Assembly: GCF_025947365.1 (NCBI RefSeq) | Contig: NZ_CP110012.1 | Coordinates: 186,001 to 250,000, forward strand | DNA length: 64,000 nucleotides | Direction of reading: 5' to 3' | DNA from: Flavobacterium sp. N502540 | Lineage (GTDB): Bacteria; Bacteroidota; Bacteroidia; Flavobacteriales; Flavobacteriaceae | Part shown: positions 24,475 through 33,046 of the stretch, one piece after another | Numbering within the stretch: the first letter of the stretch is position 1 | Layout: the number at the start of each line of letters is the position of its first letter | The notes under the pieces: model-generated | What the model saw: the letters and a program-made list of their open reading frames with translations, nothing else | Database searches by the model: none | What the model was told of the DNA's origin: nothing | Position numbers and translations under genes: made by a program

Positions 24475-24499
24475 AAAAGGAGCCAATTTGGCTCCTTTT
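24475..24499. terminator. oxyR terminator
   Basis: AAAAGGAGCCAA pairs with TTGGCTCCTTTT around a single T and ends in T residues. It lies between convergent genes. Confidence 0.75.
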
Positions 24500-24502
24500 C
24501 TT

Positions 24503-24700
24503 TTATACTTTAATTAGTAGTAGACTTTGCTTTAACTCTGGTTTTTCAATAATGAAATTTAATAACCATTCTTGTAATTGTTCCATTTCGTACGGTAACA
24601 GTGTTTTGATAGCTTTTTCTAATTCTTTGCAGAAAAGTATCGGGTCGAAACTCACTCTCTCAAGTATTGATTTCGTGTAATCAAACATCATTTTTGACAT
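24503..24700 (-). CDS. small conserved-looking hypothetical protein
   Basis: 65 aa, mostly helical and acidic: FDYTKSILERVSFDPILFCKELEKAIKTLLPYEMEQLQEW. No signal peptide and no known motif. It looks like a real gene from its amphipathic pattern and isolated position between oxyR and mnmD. From memory, similar short proteins occur widely in Flavobacterium. Function unknown. Confidence 0.55.
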   Translation of the reverse strand: MSKMMFDYTKSILERVSFDPILFCKELEKAIKTLLPYEMEQLQEWLLNFIIEKPELKQSLLLIKV

Positions 24701-24866
24701 AATAAAATAAGATTTTTTGGGGTTATCTATATTTTTAAACTCGCAACAAATTTAAACAAATATCATTCATAAGTACTGATTTTAACTTATTTTTTTAAAA
24801 ACTTTAGCAACGAATACGATTTCTTAATAAACATAAATCAATATAGAATCATTCTAAACAACTCAT

Positions 24867-25532
24867 TTAAACCTTTTTAAAGGCTCTAAACATTTCTCTT
24901 TTTCCGGGAGGTCCTGCCAATTTTTCAACCGTAAAACCAACCTCTATCATACTTCTTTTAACAACTCCGCGAGCGGCATACGTTACTAAAACTCCATTTG
25001 GCTTTAAACTTTGGTACATTTTTCGAAAAATTTCAGTACTCCACAGCTCCGGCTGCACCCGATATCCAAAGGCATCAAAGTAAATCAAATCAAAAATTTC
25101 AAAATCATCAATTTCATCAAAAAATTGTTTCCTTTTGGTTAACATGAAATCGGCACTGATAACCTCTTTCTGATTCCACTCACATTCGTGCATTTTTTCG
25201 AAAACAGCCTTATAATTGTCAGCCTCCAATTCAGCAACATAATTCATTTCAAGTACCTCTTTCGCATCCACCGGATAAGCTTCTACTCCAACATAATCAA
25301 TCTGCTGCTGTTTTTGGCCGGATTCCAGAAAAGTAATAAACGCATTCAAACCTGTTCCGAAACCTATTTCAAGAATACTTACCGGAGCAGCATCAAACAG
25401 CGAAAGACCGTTTTTGATAAATACATGTTTAGCTTCCTGAATCGCTCCGTGTTTGGAATGGTAAGACTCATTCCATTCCTGCAAATGAATTGTTGTTGAA
25501 CCATCTAGCGTTTTAATTATTTCTCTTTTCAC
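24867..25532 (-). CDS. mnmD: tRNA 5-methylaminomethyl-2-thiouridine methyltransferase, MnmD-type
   Basis: 221 aa. Class I SAM fold: SILEIGFGTGLNAFITFLES (about 55-75) is motif I, VEAYPVDAKEVLEMNY follows, and the family-specific FDLIYFDAFGYRVQPELWSTEIFRKMYQSLKPNGVLVTYAARG carries the DAF.P catalytic region. This corresponds to the methyltransferase half of the MnmC fusion of E. coli. The FAD oxidase half is absent, as in many bacteria with stand-alone MnmD. It completes mnm5s2U34 in the wobble position of several tRNAs. Confidence 0.88.
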   Translation of the reverse strand: MKREIIKTLDGSTTIHLQEWNESYHSKHGAIQEAKHVFIKNGLSLFDAAPVSILEIGFGTGLNAFITFLESGQKQQQIDYVGVEAYPVDAKEVLEMNYVAELEADNYKAVFEKMHECEWNQKEVISADFMLTKRKQFFDEIDDFEIFDLIYFDAFGYRVQPELWSTEIFRKMYQSLKPNGVLVTYAARGVVKRSMIEVGFTVEKLAGPPGKREMFRAFKKV

Positions 25533-25749
25533 CTTATTTCGGAATTAGCAATCTTTTTCTATTGTTATATGAGGTATTTTAAGTGCCAAATTTAGTCAAA
25601 ACAAATGCGTAAAGCCTTAAAAAACGGTTCGTTTTTCATAAATTCTTTATAAAAATGTCTTAATTTTTTCACTTTATTATAAGATATATAAATCTCAATT
25701 AAAGGGCGCAAATAATGCAGTTTTACTAAGCAAATTATATATTTTTACT

Positions 25750-25757
25750 TAATTTTG
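25750..25757 (+). promoter_or_regulatory. promoter -7 box for ilvE
   Basis: TAATTTTG fits TAnnTTTG, 95 bp upstream of the ATG at 25852, implying a leader of about 90 nt. The 25533-25851 gap contains nothing else I can identify. Confidence 0.5.
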
Positions 25758-25851
25758 CATTAAGAAAAATCTATCAATCACCAAATCATAGCTTTAGATT
25801 TTCTTTATTATTAATGCTAATTACATAAAAAAAAAACTTTACATATTAATT

Positions 25852-26922
25852 ATGAGTACAACTCAAACCAACAAAATTGAAATCAGAAAAGCAACTTCGT
25901 CAAAAATAAGCGGAGTAGACTTTCAAAATTTAAGCTTTGGTTCTGTTTTTACAGACCATTTATTCGAGTGTGATTTTAAAAATGGAGAATGGCAAAACCC
26001 TGTCATTAAGCCTTATGCTCCAATTTTAATGGATCCTTCTTCAAAAGTCTTCCACTACGGACAAGCTATTTTTGAAGGGATGAAAGCTTATAAAGATGAC
26101 AATAATGATGTTTGGTTGTTCAGACCGGATGAAAACTTCAAACGTTTTAACAATTCAGCAGTTCGTATGGCTATGCCGGAAGTTCCTGAAGCTGTTTTTA
26201 TGGACGGTTTGAATGAATTATTAAAAATTGATCAGGAATGGATTCAAAAAGGAAACGGAAGCAGTATGTACATCCGTCCTTTTATGATTGCAACCGGTGC
26301 CGGTGTTGTAGCAAATCCTTCTGACGAATATAAATTCATGATTCTACTTTCTCCTGCACAGTCTTATTACGGAGGTGAAGTGAAAGTAATTATCGCTGAA
26401 CATTACAGTAGAGCGGCAAACGGAGGAATTGGAGCTGCCAAAGCTGCCGGAAACTACGCTGCACAATTTTACCCAACCAATCTGGCCAACAAAGATGGTT
26501 TCCAACAGGTAATCTGGACAGATGATGCCACACACACTAAACTGGAAGAAGCGGGAACTATGAACGTTTTCTTCAGAATCAATGATACTTTATTAACAGC
26601 TCCAACAAGTGAGAGAATCTTAGACGGTATTACCAGAAAAAGTTTGATCGCTATCGCAGAAAAAGAAGGACTTAAAGTTGAAGTTCGTCCTGTTATTGTA
26701 TCAGAATTGGTAGAAGCGGCTAAAAACGGATCTTTGAAAGAAATCTTCGGAGCAGGAACTGCTGCTGTAGTAAGTGTAATTAAAGGCTTCTCTTATCAGG
26801 ATGTATATTACGAAATGGCACCTCTTGAGAATTCTTACGCTTCTTTATTAAAAGAAAAACTAACAAGTCTTCAAAACAAACTTTCTGAAGACACTTTTGG
26901 CTGGACTGTAAAAGTACAGTAA
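25852..26922 (+). CDS. ilvE: branched-chain amino-acid aminotransferase
   Basis: 356 aa, fold-type IV PLP enzyme of the longer eukaryote-like BCAT class. The PLP Lys is Lys197 in GGIGAAKAAGNYAAQ. HYGQAIFEGMKAY (68-80), MYIRPFMIAT (139-148) and EEAGTMNVFF are family landmarks. It transfers the amino group between glutamate and the keto acids of Leu, Ile and Val in both directions. Monocistronic, ending before a CCCGACAGG-type hairpin at 26947. Confidence 0.93.
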   Translation: MSTTQTNKIEIRKATSSKISGVDFQNLSFGSVFTDHLFECDFKNGEWQNPVIKPYAPILMDPSSKVFHYGQAIFEGMKAYKDDNNDVWLFRPDENFKRFNNSAVRMAMPEVPEAVFMDGLNELLKIDQEWIQKGNGSSMYIRPFMIATGAGVVANPSDEYKFMILLSPAQSYYGGEVKVIIAEHYSRAANGGIGAAKAAGNYAAQFYPTNLANKDGFQQVIWTDDATHTKLEEAGTMNVFFRINDTLLTAPTSERILDGITRKSLIAIAEKEGLKVEVRPVIVSELVEAAKNGSLKEIFGAGTAAVVSVIKGFSYQDVYYEMAPLENSYASLLKEKLTSLQNKLSEDTFGWTVKVQ

Positions 26923-26946
26923 GCAAAAGACACCTCTATACAAAAC

Positions 26947-26982
26947 AAGCCCGACAGGTTTTAAAAAACTGTTGGGCTTGTT
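26947..26982. terminator. terminator between ilvE and the NTP pyrophosphohydrolase gene
   Basis: AAGCCCGACAGTT-like arms: CAAGCCCGACAG upstream pairs with CTGTTGGGCTTG downstream (G-U tolerated). It serves convergent genes. The sequence is related to the hairpin at 3290. Confidence 0.65.
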
Positions 26983-26985
26983 ATT

Positions 26986-27366
26986 TTAAAGCAATTTTGA
27001 AAAATCCGGCTTAAAATAATTTGGTCCTTTCATTACTTTTCCGTCTTCTCTGTAAATTGGCTTACCGTCTTCTCCTAATTTACTCATATTACTGCGTTGA
27101 ATCTCATCAAAAACTGCTTCGATTTTGTCCTGCAAACCGTGCTCAATAATAGTTCCGCATAAAATATACATCATATCTCCCAAAGCATCAGCAATTTCAA
27201 CTAAATCGTTATTCTGAACCGCCTCCAGATATTCTTCGTTTTCCTCTTTCATTAAATTATAACGAAGCAGCTTCTTTGTCTCTCCCAAATCAGCAATCGG
27301 TTCAAGGCTATGTCCTATTTTAAAAGCAGTATGAAACTCAGTCACCGCATCAAGTTGTTTCTTCAT
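26986..27366 (-). CDS. MazG-like all-alpha nucleoside triphosphate pyrophosphohydrolase
   Basis: 126 aa. Metal-binding helices are KEENEEYLEAV (ExxE) and VEIADALGDMMYILCG (ExxD), the standard pair of the MazG/dUTPase-like superfamily. The C-terminal SKLGEDGKPIYREDGKVMKGPNYFKPDF is typical of the small stand-alone pyrophosphohydrolases that resemble phosphoribosyl-ATP pyrophosphatase. It likely removes non-canonical or surplus NTPs; the substrate is not determinable here. Divergent from the 62-aa membrane protein at 27450. Confidence 0.82.
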   Translation of the reverse strand: MKKQLDAVTEFHTAFKIGHSLEPIADLGETKKLLRYNLMKEENEEYLEAVQNNDLVEIADALGDMMYILCGTIIEHGLQDKIEAVFDEIQRSNMSKLGEDGKPIYREDGKVMKGPNYFKPDFSKLL

Positions 27367-27449
27367 GATATTATTTTGATTAAATGAAATGGCAAATTAG
27401 CAACAATTCGTGTACAATTCTCTAAATTTGCCAAAAATTATTTTCAACT

Positions 27450-27638
27450 ATGTTTAGTCAAGGACAATTAATATTCGGACTCTGTTTTTTTATTGCATTC
27501 GTAATCGTAATGATATTCGCTTATCGAAAAGATCTTGCCTTACACAAGGTTTTTTACAAAGGCAATTATAAAGTACTACTCGTATTTTTACTTTTTATTG
27601 CCATTTTATTTGTAATTAAATTTTTCTTCAAACGATAA
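27450..27638 (+). CDS. small two-TM membrane protein, unknown
   Basis: 62 aa. Hydrophobic segments at 6-25 (QLIFGLCFFIAFVIVMIFAY) and 42-60 (KVLLVFLLFIAILFVIKFFF) are joined by a basic loop, RKDLALHKVFYKGNYK. Promoter box TAAATTTG at 27423-27430 is 20 bp before the ATG, supporting a real gene. Both ends are probably on the same side of the inner membrane. Family not recognised. Confidence 0.65.
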   Translation: MFSQGQLIFGLCFFIAFVIVMIFAYRKDLALHKVFYKGNYKVLLVFLLFIAILFVIKFFFKR

Positions 27639-27796
27639 GACCGAAAAGAAAGTTTTCGATTTCAAATAAAACCTTTTTCAGTACATTTTATTTGATTTTC
27701 TCTTCCGATAATGGTATAAAATGTACTTTTACCAAAGTGTTATTAGTGCGACTAGTAATAAATTTATAACTTTACGACTCCAAATAAACCACTACA

Positions 27797-28930
27797 ATGA
27801 AGATTCTTAAATATTTATTCCTACTACTATTATTAAGCCTTGTTGCCCTTACCGTTTTTGTTGCCACACAAAAAGGAATCTTTTCTGTGGAAAGAAGCAA
27901 AGTGATCAATTCACCAAAAGCTACGGTATACAATTACCTTAATGATTTTAGAAATTATGAAGATTTTGAATCCTGGTCTGTTGAAGATCCTACGATGAAG
28001 ATGACCTTTCCTAACAAAACAGTCGGAAATGGAGCTTCTTTTTATTGGACTGGATCTGAAGGAAATGGAAACGCAATCACTCTAAAAACAAAAGACGGAG
28101 AAAGCATACAGCAAAAAATGAAGTATGACGGAACCGAAGCCGATGTAAACTGGACTTTTAAAGATACGTTGGCCGGAAAAACAAAAGTAACCTGGAAAGC
28201 ATCCGGAACGATGAGTTTTTTGTTTAAAGTTTACGCCGCTCTAAACGGAGGCTCGGACAAAGTAATTGGAACTATCTACGAAAAAAGTCTTGCCAATATT
28301 GACAAAAACTTAGATTACGAAACAAAAACATACGCTATAAAAGTTAACGGATTAGTAAGAAAGACTGAAACTCCTTATATCAGACAAACCTTTACGAGTG
28401 AAATTGGAAAAGTTGGCAAAAATGCCAAAATCGTTATTCCAAAACTGATCGAATTCAGTAAAAACAATGGGTTAGCCACGAATGGAAAACCATTTATTAT
28501 TTACCATACTTACGACATTACAACAGGACTGGCAAAAATCTCAATCTGTTTGCCTACGAGCCGAGAAATCGTAACTACTTCCGGAAGCGATATTTCAGGA
28601 GGAAAACTAAACGGATTTGAAGCGGTAAAAACCACTTTAAAAGGTGATTATTCGCATCTTAACGAAGCATTTAAAAAAACAACTGCTTTTATCAACAACG
28701 AAAAAATCACTCCTGATTTAAGCTGGTCACATCTTGAAATCCTAACCATGAGCAAACTGGATGTAAAAAGTCCGTCTAAGTTAATGACTGAAATTTACTA
28801 CCCAATAAAACCAAAAGTAGTTCCGGTAGCTAAAGTTCCTGTTTACAGACCAGCCACTACCGATCCGGCAGTAGCAAAACCTGTAGAAACACCTAAAAAG
28901 CCGGCAGAAGAAGAGCAGTCAGAATTCTAA
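27797..28930 (+). CDS. SRPBCC / GyrI-like domain membrane-anchored protein
   Basis: 377 aa. An N-terminal hydrophobic segment (1-24) is followed by an SRPBCC (polyketide cyclase) domain (about 30-175: VERSKVINSPKATVYNYLNDFRNYEDFESWS) and then a GyrI/AraC-effector-binding-like domain (about 185-335: YIRQTFTSEIGKVGKNAKIVIPKLIEF, WSHLEILTMSKLDVKSPSKLMTEIYYPI). A Pro/Ala/Lys-rich tail ends the protein. Both domains bind small hydrophobic ligands. It likely sits at the membrane facing the periplasm. A sigma-factor gene follows 61 bp later, so it may be co-transcribed. Confidence 0.75.
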   Translation: MKILKYLFLLLLLSLVALTVFVATQKGIFSVERSKVINSPKATVYNYLNDFRNYEDFESWSVEDPTMKMTFPNKTVGNGASFYWTGSEGNGNAITLKTKDGESIQQKMKYDGTEADVNWTFKDTLAGKTKVTWKASGTMSFLFKVYAALNGGSDKVIGTIYEKSLANIDKNLDYETKTYAIKVNGLVRKTETPYIRQTFTSEIGKVGKNAKIVIPKLIEFSKNNGLATNGKPFIIYHTYDITTGLAKISICLPTSREIVTTSGSDISGGKLNGFEAVKTTLKGDYSHLNEAFKKTTAFINNEKITPDLSWSHLEILTMSKLDVKSPSKLMTEIYYPIKPKVVPVAKVPVYRPATTDPAVAKPVETPKKPAEEEQSEF

Positions 28931-28991
28931 AATAATTTGGTTCATTAAACCTTTTGTTCAAAATTCATTCTAACACCATAAATAACAGAAT

Positions 28992-29534
28992 TTGGCAGAC
29001 GAGAAGGAATTTATTCAACAATTATTAAATCCTGCAACGCAAAATACCGCGTTTCAAAAGCTCGTATCTGATTATCAAAAACCGCTGTATTCTCATATTC
29101 GAAACATTGTACTGAATCACGACGATACAGATGATGTTTTACAGAATACTTTTGTAAAAGTCTTTCAGTATTTAAAAAATTTTAAGGGAGAAAGCAAGCT
29201 TTTTTCCTGGATGTATCGAATTGCAACCAACGAAGCTTTGACCTTTTTAAGTCAAAAAGCAAAACTGAACGGAATAACTTCTGAAGCACTACAAAATAAA
29301 GCCATCGACAATTTAAAAGCCGATGTTTATTTTGAAGGAGACGAAATTCAGATCAAACTTCAAAAAGCGATTGTAACCTTACCGGAAAAACAGCAATTGG
29401 TTTTTAAAATGAAATATTTTGAAGAATTAAAATACGAAGAAATCGCTGAAATTCTGGGAACCTCAGTCGGGGCTTTGAAAGCATCCTATCATCACGCAGT
29501 AAAAAAAATTGAAATATATGTTACCTCAAATTAA
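28992..29534 (+). CDS. RNA polymerase sigma-70 family (ECF) factor
   Basis: 180 aa from a TTG start; an in-frame TAA lies 9 bp upstream, so no ATG alternative exists upstream. Region 2: DDTDDVLQNTFVKVFQYLKNFKGESKLFSWMYRIATNEALTFL (about 36-80). Region 4: LQKAIVTLPEKQQLVFKMKYFEELKYEEIAEILGTSVGALKASYHHAVKKI. It should direct RNA polymerase to its own operon and other stress genes. The next two genes (a membrane protein and a Spy-like secreted protein) are within 34 and 18 bp and probably form a signalling cassette. Confidence 0.9.
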   Translation: MADEKEFIQQLLNPATQNTAFQKLVSDYQKPLYSHIRNIVLNHDDTDDVLQNTFVKVFQYLKNFKGESKLFSWMYRIATNEALTFLSQKAKLNGITSEALQNKAIDNLKADVYFEGDEIQIKLQKAIVTLPEKQQLVFKMKYFEELKYEEIAEILGTSVGALKASYHHAVKKIEIYVTSN

Positions 29535-29567
29535 ACCTTTTGTAACAACAACTGTCTTATAGCTACT

Positions 29568-29981
29568 ATGAAAACATTTAATTTAGAAAACGAACCGAAA
29601 ATAAAAACCGGATTTAAAACTCCGGAGAATTATTTTGATGCTTTTTCAACAAAGGTTTTACAGCAAATAAACGAAGAAAAAGAAGTAAAAGTAATACCGC
29701 TTTACAAGCGTAAAAAAACACTTTCGCTTGTGGCAGCCGCAGTTGTTTTTGCAGCTTTACTGATTCCTGTGATCAACCATTACAACACATCCAAAGATCT
29801 TGACGAAGACACTCTGGAAACGTATTTATCCTATCAATCCAACTTAAATCAATACGATTTGATTCGTGAACTGGACGCAAAAGACATTGATAAACTTGGT
29901 AAAAATGTTGCTCTTGAACAGGAAACTCTTGAAGACATCTTAGCTACCAACCCTAATATTGAAAATTTAATTTCAGAATAA
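29568..29981 (+). CDS. single-TM protein, likely anti-sigma partner
   Basis: 137 aa. An N-terminal cytoplasmic part with TPENYFDAFSTKVLQQI, one membrane helix (about 50-68, LSLVAAAVVFAALLIPVI) and a periplasmic acidic tail. Its position between the sigma gene and the secreted protein, and its one-pass topology, fit an anti-sigma factor. There is no recognisable zinc-binding anti-sigma motif, so this is inference from context. Confidence 0.6.
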   Translation: MKTFNLENEPKIKTGFKTPENYFDAFSTKVLQQINEEKEVKVIPLYKRKKTLSLVAAAVVFAALLIPVINHYNTSKDLDEDTLETYLSYQSNLNQYDLIRELDAKDIDKLGKNVALEQETLEDILATNPNIENLISE

Positions 29982-29998
29982 AACTAAAATTTCAAAAG

Positions 29999-30457
29999 AT
30001 GAAAATTAAAAATATACTTCCGATACTTCTATTCTTTATTACATTCTCCTTTTATGCACAGAATGACAAAACAGACGAAAAGCGGGAAAAGATCAAAGCT
30101 TATAAAGTTTCTTTTTTAACAACAGAATTGGAACTCACCTCCACAGAAGCCGAGAAATTCTGGCCCATTTACAATACATACGATGACAAACAATATGAAT
30201 TGCGTCACGAAAAAATGAAAATGTATTTGCGTAAACTGGATGACGACAACATTAGTACCATGTCTGAAAAAGAAGCAGCTTCACTCCTGTCACAAATGGA
30301 AAGCGCAGACAAAGAATTATATACACTAAGAGACAAATACAATAGCAATTTAAAAAAGATCCTTTCTGCAAAGAAAATCTTAAAGCTTAAAAAATCAGAA
30401 GACGACTTTAACCGCAAACTATTAAAACAATATCGCGATAAAGCCGGAAAAAACTAG
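29999..30457 (+). CDS. secreted Spy-like helical protein
   Basis: 152 aa. A signal peptide (1-20, SFYA-Q) precedes a charged coiled-coil: KREKIKAYKVSFLTTELELTSTEAEKFWPIYNTYDDKQYELRHEKMKMYLRKL. The LTSTEAEKFWPIY element is typical of Bacteroidota proteins in such sigma/anti-sigma cassettes and loosely resembles Spy/CpxP. It may monitor envelope stress and feed back on the anti-sigma. Its terminator is the hairpin at 30482. Confidence 0.65.
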   Translation: MKIKNILPILLFFITFSFYAQNDKTDEKREKIKAYKVSFLTTELELTSTEAEKFWPIYNTYDDKQYELRHEKMKMYLRKLDDDNISTMSEKEAASLLSQMESADKELYTLRDKYNSNLKKILSAKKILKLKKSEDDFNRKLLKQYRDKAGKN

Positions 30458-30481
30458 AATAGTTAAAAGCAACAACAGCGA

Positions 30482-30519
30482 AAACCCCATATAATCACTT
30501 GCTTTATTATTTGGGGTTT
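30482..30519. terminator. terminator of the sigma cassette and of the Ycf48-like gene
   Basis: AAAACCCCA pairs with TGGGGTTTT. It lies between convergent genes ending at 30457 and 30523. Confidence 0.65.
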
Positions 30520-30522
30520 TTA

Positions 30523-31584
30523 TTATTTAAACCTAATTCTGATTACTTTATTATGGCCTGCTGCAATTGCAGTATTTCTATTCAAAAAACGAATGGTAAA
30601 CAATTTTGTATCCGTTGATAATTGCGTCCAGTTCTCTCCTCCATTTTGCGAATACTGGATTCCTTCAGAACCTACACAAATAATTTCTTTACCATTTCCT
30701 CCCGGAACGTATTGCACACATGAAGCATATCCAAATCCCATCCCCTGACCAATTAGCTGCCAGGTTTTTCCTCCGTCAGTAGTAAAGGCTTTATTATCCT
30801 TTTTTTGTTCCGGAAATTCGTAATCACCACCAGCGATAAATCCGTGTTTTGAATCGTAAAAATCGGCTGTAAAAATACCAGTCATTGTTTTTCCCTGCAC
30901 AATTGGTGTTTCAACTGCCTTCCAGGTTCTTCCTTTGTCCGGTGAATAAAAAACACGCGCCTTTTTTCCTCCTGAAACCAGCCAGGTATCATTTCCTTTT
31001 ATTACTATATTCGAATTACTGGCTGCAAAAGCTGCCTCACCCTCTGCATTGGTTGGTAATTTATCCGACAAAATTTTGGTCCAGGTTTCACCGCCGTCAC
31101 GTGTCACGATAATAGAAAAAGTATCTTCTGTAGGATCACCAATCGCAATTCCTTCTTTATCATTCCAAAACTGCATACTATCGTAAAACACCTTCGAATT
31201 TACTTCTTTGTAAACTAATTTTACTTTCTGAGTTTTTTTAGACACCTGATAAAGCAATGCAGGATTTCCCACACTCAACAAAAAAATATTGTTTGAATTC
31301 TGAGCAATACTTCTAAATTCTAAATTCAATGTATCACGATAAATATGATCTTCAAACTTTTCTTTTTTATCCAAATCATAAAACCCAAAACGGGAGTTAT
31401 CAGCTCCATACCAAATTTTATTTTTATCGATTGAGATGGCTCTGATACTAATTTTATCCTGAAATAAAGTATCTATCTGAATTGATGTAAAACCCGTGTT
31501 AAAAATCCCTTTACCATTATTATTCAAGGTTTTAAAAGACATTAACAAAATTAAAGCACCAAAAAAGAATATTACTTTTCTCAT
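30523..31584 (-). CDS. secreted Ycf48/BNR-repeat beta-propeller protein
   Basis: 353 aa. An N-terminal hydrophobic signal (1-20) is followed by repeated blades with Asp-box-like sequences: VTRDGGETWTKI, YSPDKGRTWKAV, TTDGGKTWQLIG and YSQNGGENWTQL. Four S/TxDxGxTW boxes mark a six- or seven-bladed propeller like Ycf48 or sialidase-type proteins. No active-site Tyr/Glu motif of sialidases is obvious, so a binding or assembly role is more likely than an enzyme. Genomes often label this oxidoreductase, which I would not support. Confidence 0.72.
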   Translation of the reverse strand: MRKVIFFFGALILLMSFKTLNNNGKGIFNTGFTSIQIDTLFQDKISIRAISIDKNKIWYGADNSRFGFYDLDKKEKFEDHIYRDTLNLEFRSIAQNSNNIFLLSVGNPALLYQVSKKTQKVKLVYKEVNSKVFYDSMQFWNDKEGIAIGDPTEDTFSIIVTRDGGETWTKILSDKLPTNAEGEAAFAASNSNIVIKGNDTWLVSGGKKARVFYSPDKGRTWKAVETPIVQGKTMTGIFTADFYDSKHGFIAGGDYEFPEQKKDNKAFTTDGGKTWQLIGQGMGFGYASCVQYVPGGNGKEIICVGSEGIQYSQNGGENWTQLSTDTKLFTIRFLNRNTAIAAGHNKVIRIRFK

Positions 31585-31701
31585 AAAACTATTTTTTTTG
31601 CGCTAAAATACAATTATTTATAACACTTGAAATAAGTTTCGCTTTTTTTTCTGGCACAGTAATTGAATACCTCAAAATATTAATCATAATACGATTTAAA
31701 A

Positions 31702-32913
31702 ATGAAAACGAAACTACTTTTTATAGCCCTCCTGGCAATAGGTTTGAGTTCTGTACCCGTACAAAGCCAAACTACTGTTTACGCAAAAAATTCAGATATA
31801 AGCGATAACTTAGATTTAAGAGCTGTTGCCTCTATTTTTGGAGAATCAGCTAATCTGCAAGATTTTGAGAGACGCTTGAACGACTCTAAATATCAAATTT
31901 CCAATCTTGATTTAAACGATGATAATCAGGTCGATTATTTACGCGTAATCGAATCTGTAGAAAACAGAACTCACGTTGTAATTATTCAGGCGGTTTTAGA
32001 TCGTGATGTTTATCAGGACATTGCTACAATTGATGTAGAAAGAGACAACTACAACAGGGTGAATGTACAGATCGTAGGGAACAGCTACCTGTATGGTGCC
32101 AACTACATTTACGAGCCTGTTTACAATGTAGTTCCGGTAATTTACACTTCGTTTTGGGTAACCAATTACAGACCTTATTACTCTAGCTGGAGTTGGAATT
32201 ACTATCCAAGATATTACTATGCCTGGAGACCTTACCCAATTTACAGATACAGAAACAACATCAACCTATGTATTAATGTGAACAATAGTTACAACTATGT
32301 AAATACAAGAAGAAGTTACAGAGCTCCCGTTATCTATGAAACAAGACGTACGTACGGTTACGAAACCAGACGTCCTGATTATAGTTTTGCGCAAAGAAAT
32401 TCGAATGTTACTAACAGATATGATTTAGATCAAAGACGTGTTACCACCAGAGATTACGGAAGAAATCAAAATACATACACGACAAACAGATCCAATTCGG
32501 ATAGAGTATCTACTACAGACAACAGAACCTCAACCAGAAATTATGGAGAGAACAGAACAACATCTGACAGAAACTATACTACAAACAGAACCTCTTCTAA
32601 CAACAGAGACAATTCAGGTATAAGCACAAATCCTGTAAGAGTTGAAAATACCGGCAGAAGAGACTACGGTCAAAACAATTCGAATGTTTCCAGAGGAAAT
32701 TCGCAAAGCTATGGAAATACAGAAAGGGTCGCGACTCCTCAAAGAAATGAGTCTTCCAGAAGTTATTCAGAAAACAGAGGAAATTCAGAGAGACAGAGTT
32801 CGCAAAACACACAACGTTACGAATCTCCAAGAGCAAGTCAGGAATCCAGAGGCAGTGAACCACAAAGAGAGAGCGGTTCTAACGGAAGAAGTTACGGTGG
32901 TAGACGAATTTAA
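31702..32913 (+). CDS. secreted Tyr/Arg/Asn-rich low-complexity protein
   Basis: 403 aa. A signal peptide (1-22, PVQSQ) is followed by a folded domain (about 25-140) with VASIFGESANLQDFERRLNDSKYQISNLDLNDDNQVDYLRVIE and a beta-rich part, then a Tyr-rich stretch (YRPYYSSWSWNYYPRYYYAWRPY) and a long Asn/Arg/Ser/Thr-rich tail. The folded part resembles a small Bacteroidota domain that I cannot name. The low-complexity tail suggests a surface or matrix protein. Short ORFs on other frames here are shadows of this biased composition. Confidence 0.6.
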   Translation: MKTKLLFIALLAIGLSSVPVQSQTTVYAKNSDISDNLDLRAVASIFGESANLQDFERRLNDSKYQISNLDLNDDNQVDYLRVIESVENRTHVVIIQAVLDRDVYQDIATIDVERDNYNRVNVQIVGNSYLYGANYIYEPVYNVVPVIYTSFWVTNYRPYYSSWSWNYYPRYYYAWRPYPIYRYRNNINLCINVNNSYNYVNTRRSYRAPVIYETRRTYGYETRRPDYSFAQRNSNVTNRYDLDQRRVTTRDYGRNQNTYTTNRSNSDRVSTTDNRTSTRNYGENRTTSDRNYTTNRTSSNNRDNSGISTNPVRVENTGRRDYGQNNSNVSRGNSQSYGNTERVATPQRNESSRSYSENRGNSERQSSQNTQRYESPRASQESRGSEPQRESGSNGRSYGGRRI

Positions 32914-32942
32914 TACCAAATTTCCAATCTCATATAAAATGA

Positions 32943-32975
32943 AAGGCACAATTTAACGATTGTGCTTTTTTTTAT
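32943..32975 (+). terminator. terminator after the low-complexity protein
   Basis: AGGCACAAT pairs with ATTGTGCTTT and is followed by a T run. Confidence 0.65.
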
Positions 32976-33014
32976 CTTTTTAATTATAAGTGAGGTTAGT
33001 TTATTATAAAACGT

Positions 33015-33022
33015 TAAATTTG
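33015..33022 (+). promoter_or_regulatory. promoter -7 box for kup
   Basis: TAAATTTG lies 24 bp before the ATG at 33047 and inside the longer GTG-started frame (from 32990), so it decides for ATG 33047 as the kup start. Confidence 0.6.
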
Positions 33023-33046
33023 CAACCGTCTTTTATAAAAATATAC

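Noticed and set aside
32642..32956. 104-aa ORF within the low-complexity secreted protein gene
   Set aside because: It is a shadow frame arising from the Asn/Arg/Ser-rich repeats of the real gene.
32990..33046. Longer GTG-started version of kup
   Set aside because: It includes the promoter box TAAATTTG at 33015; the ATG at 33047 gives the normal Kup start.
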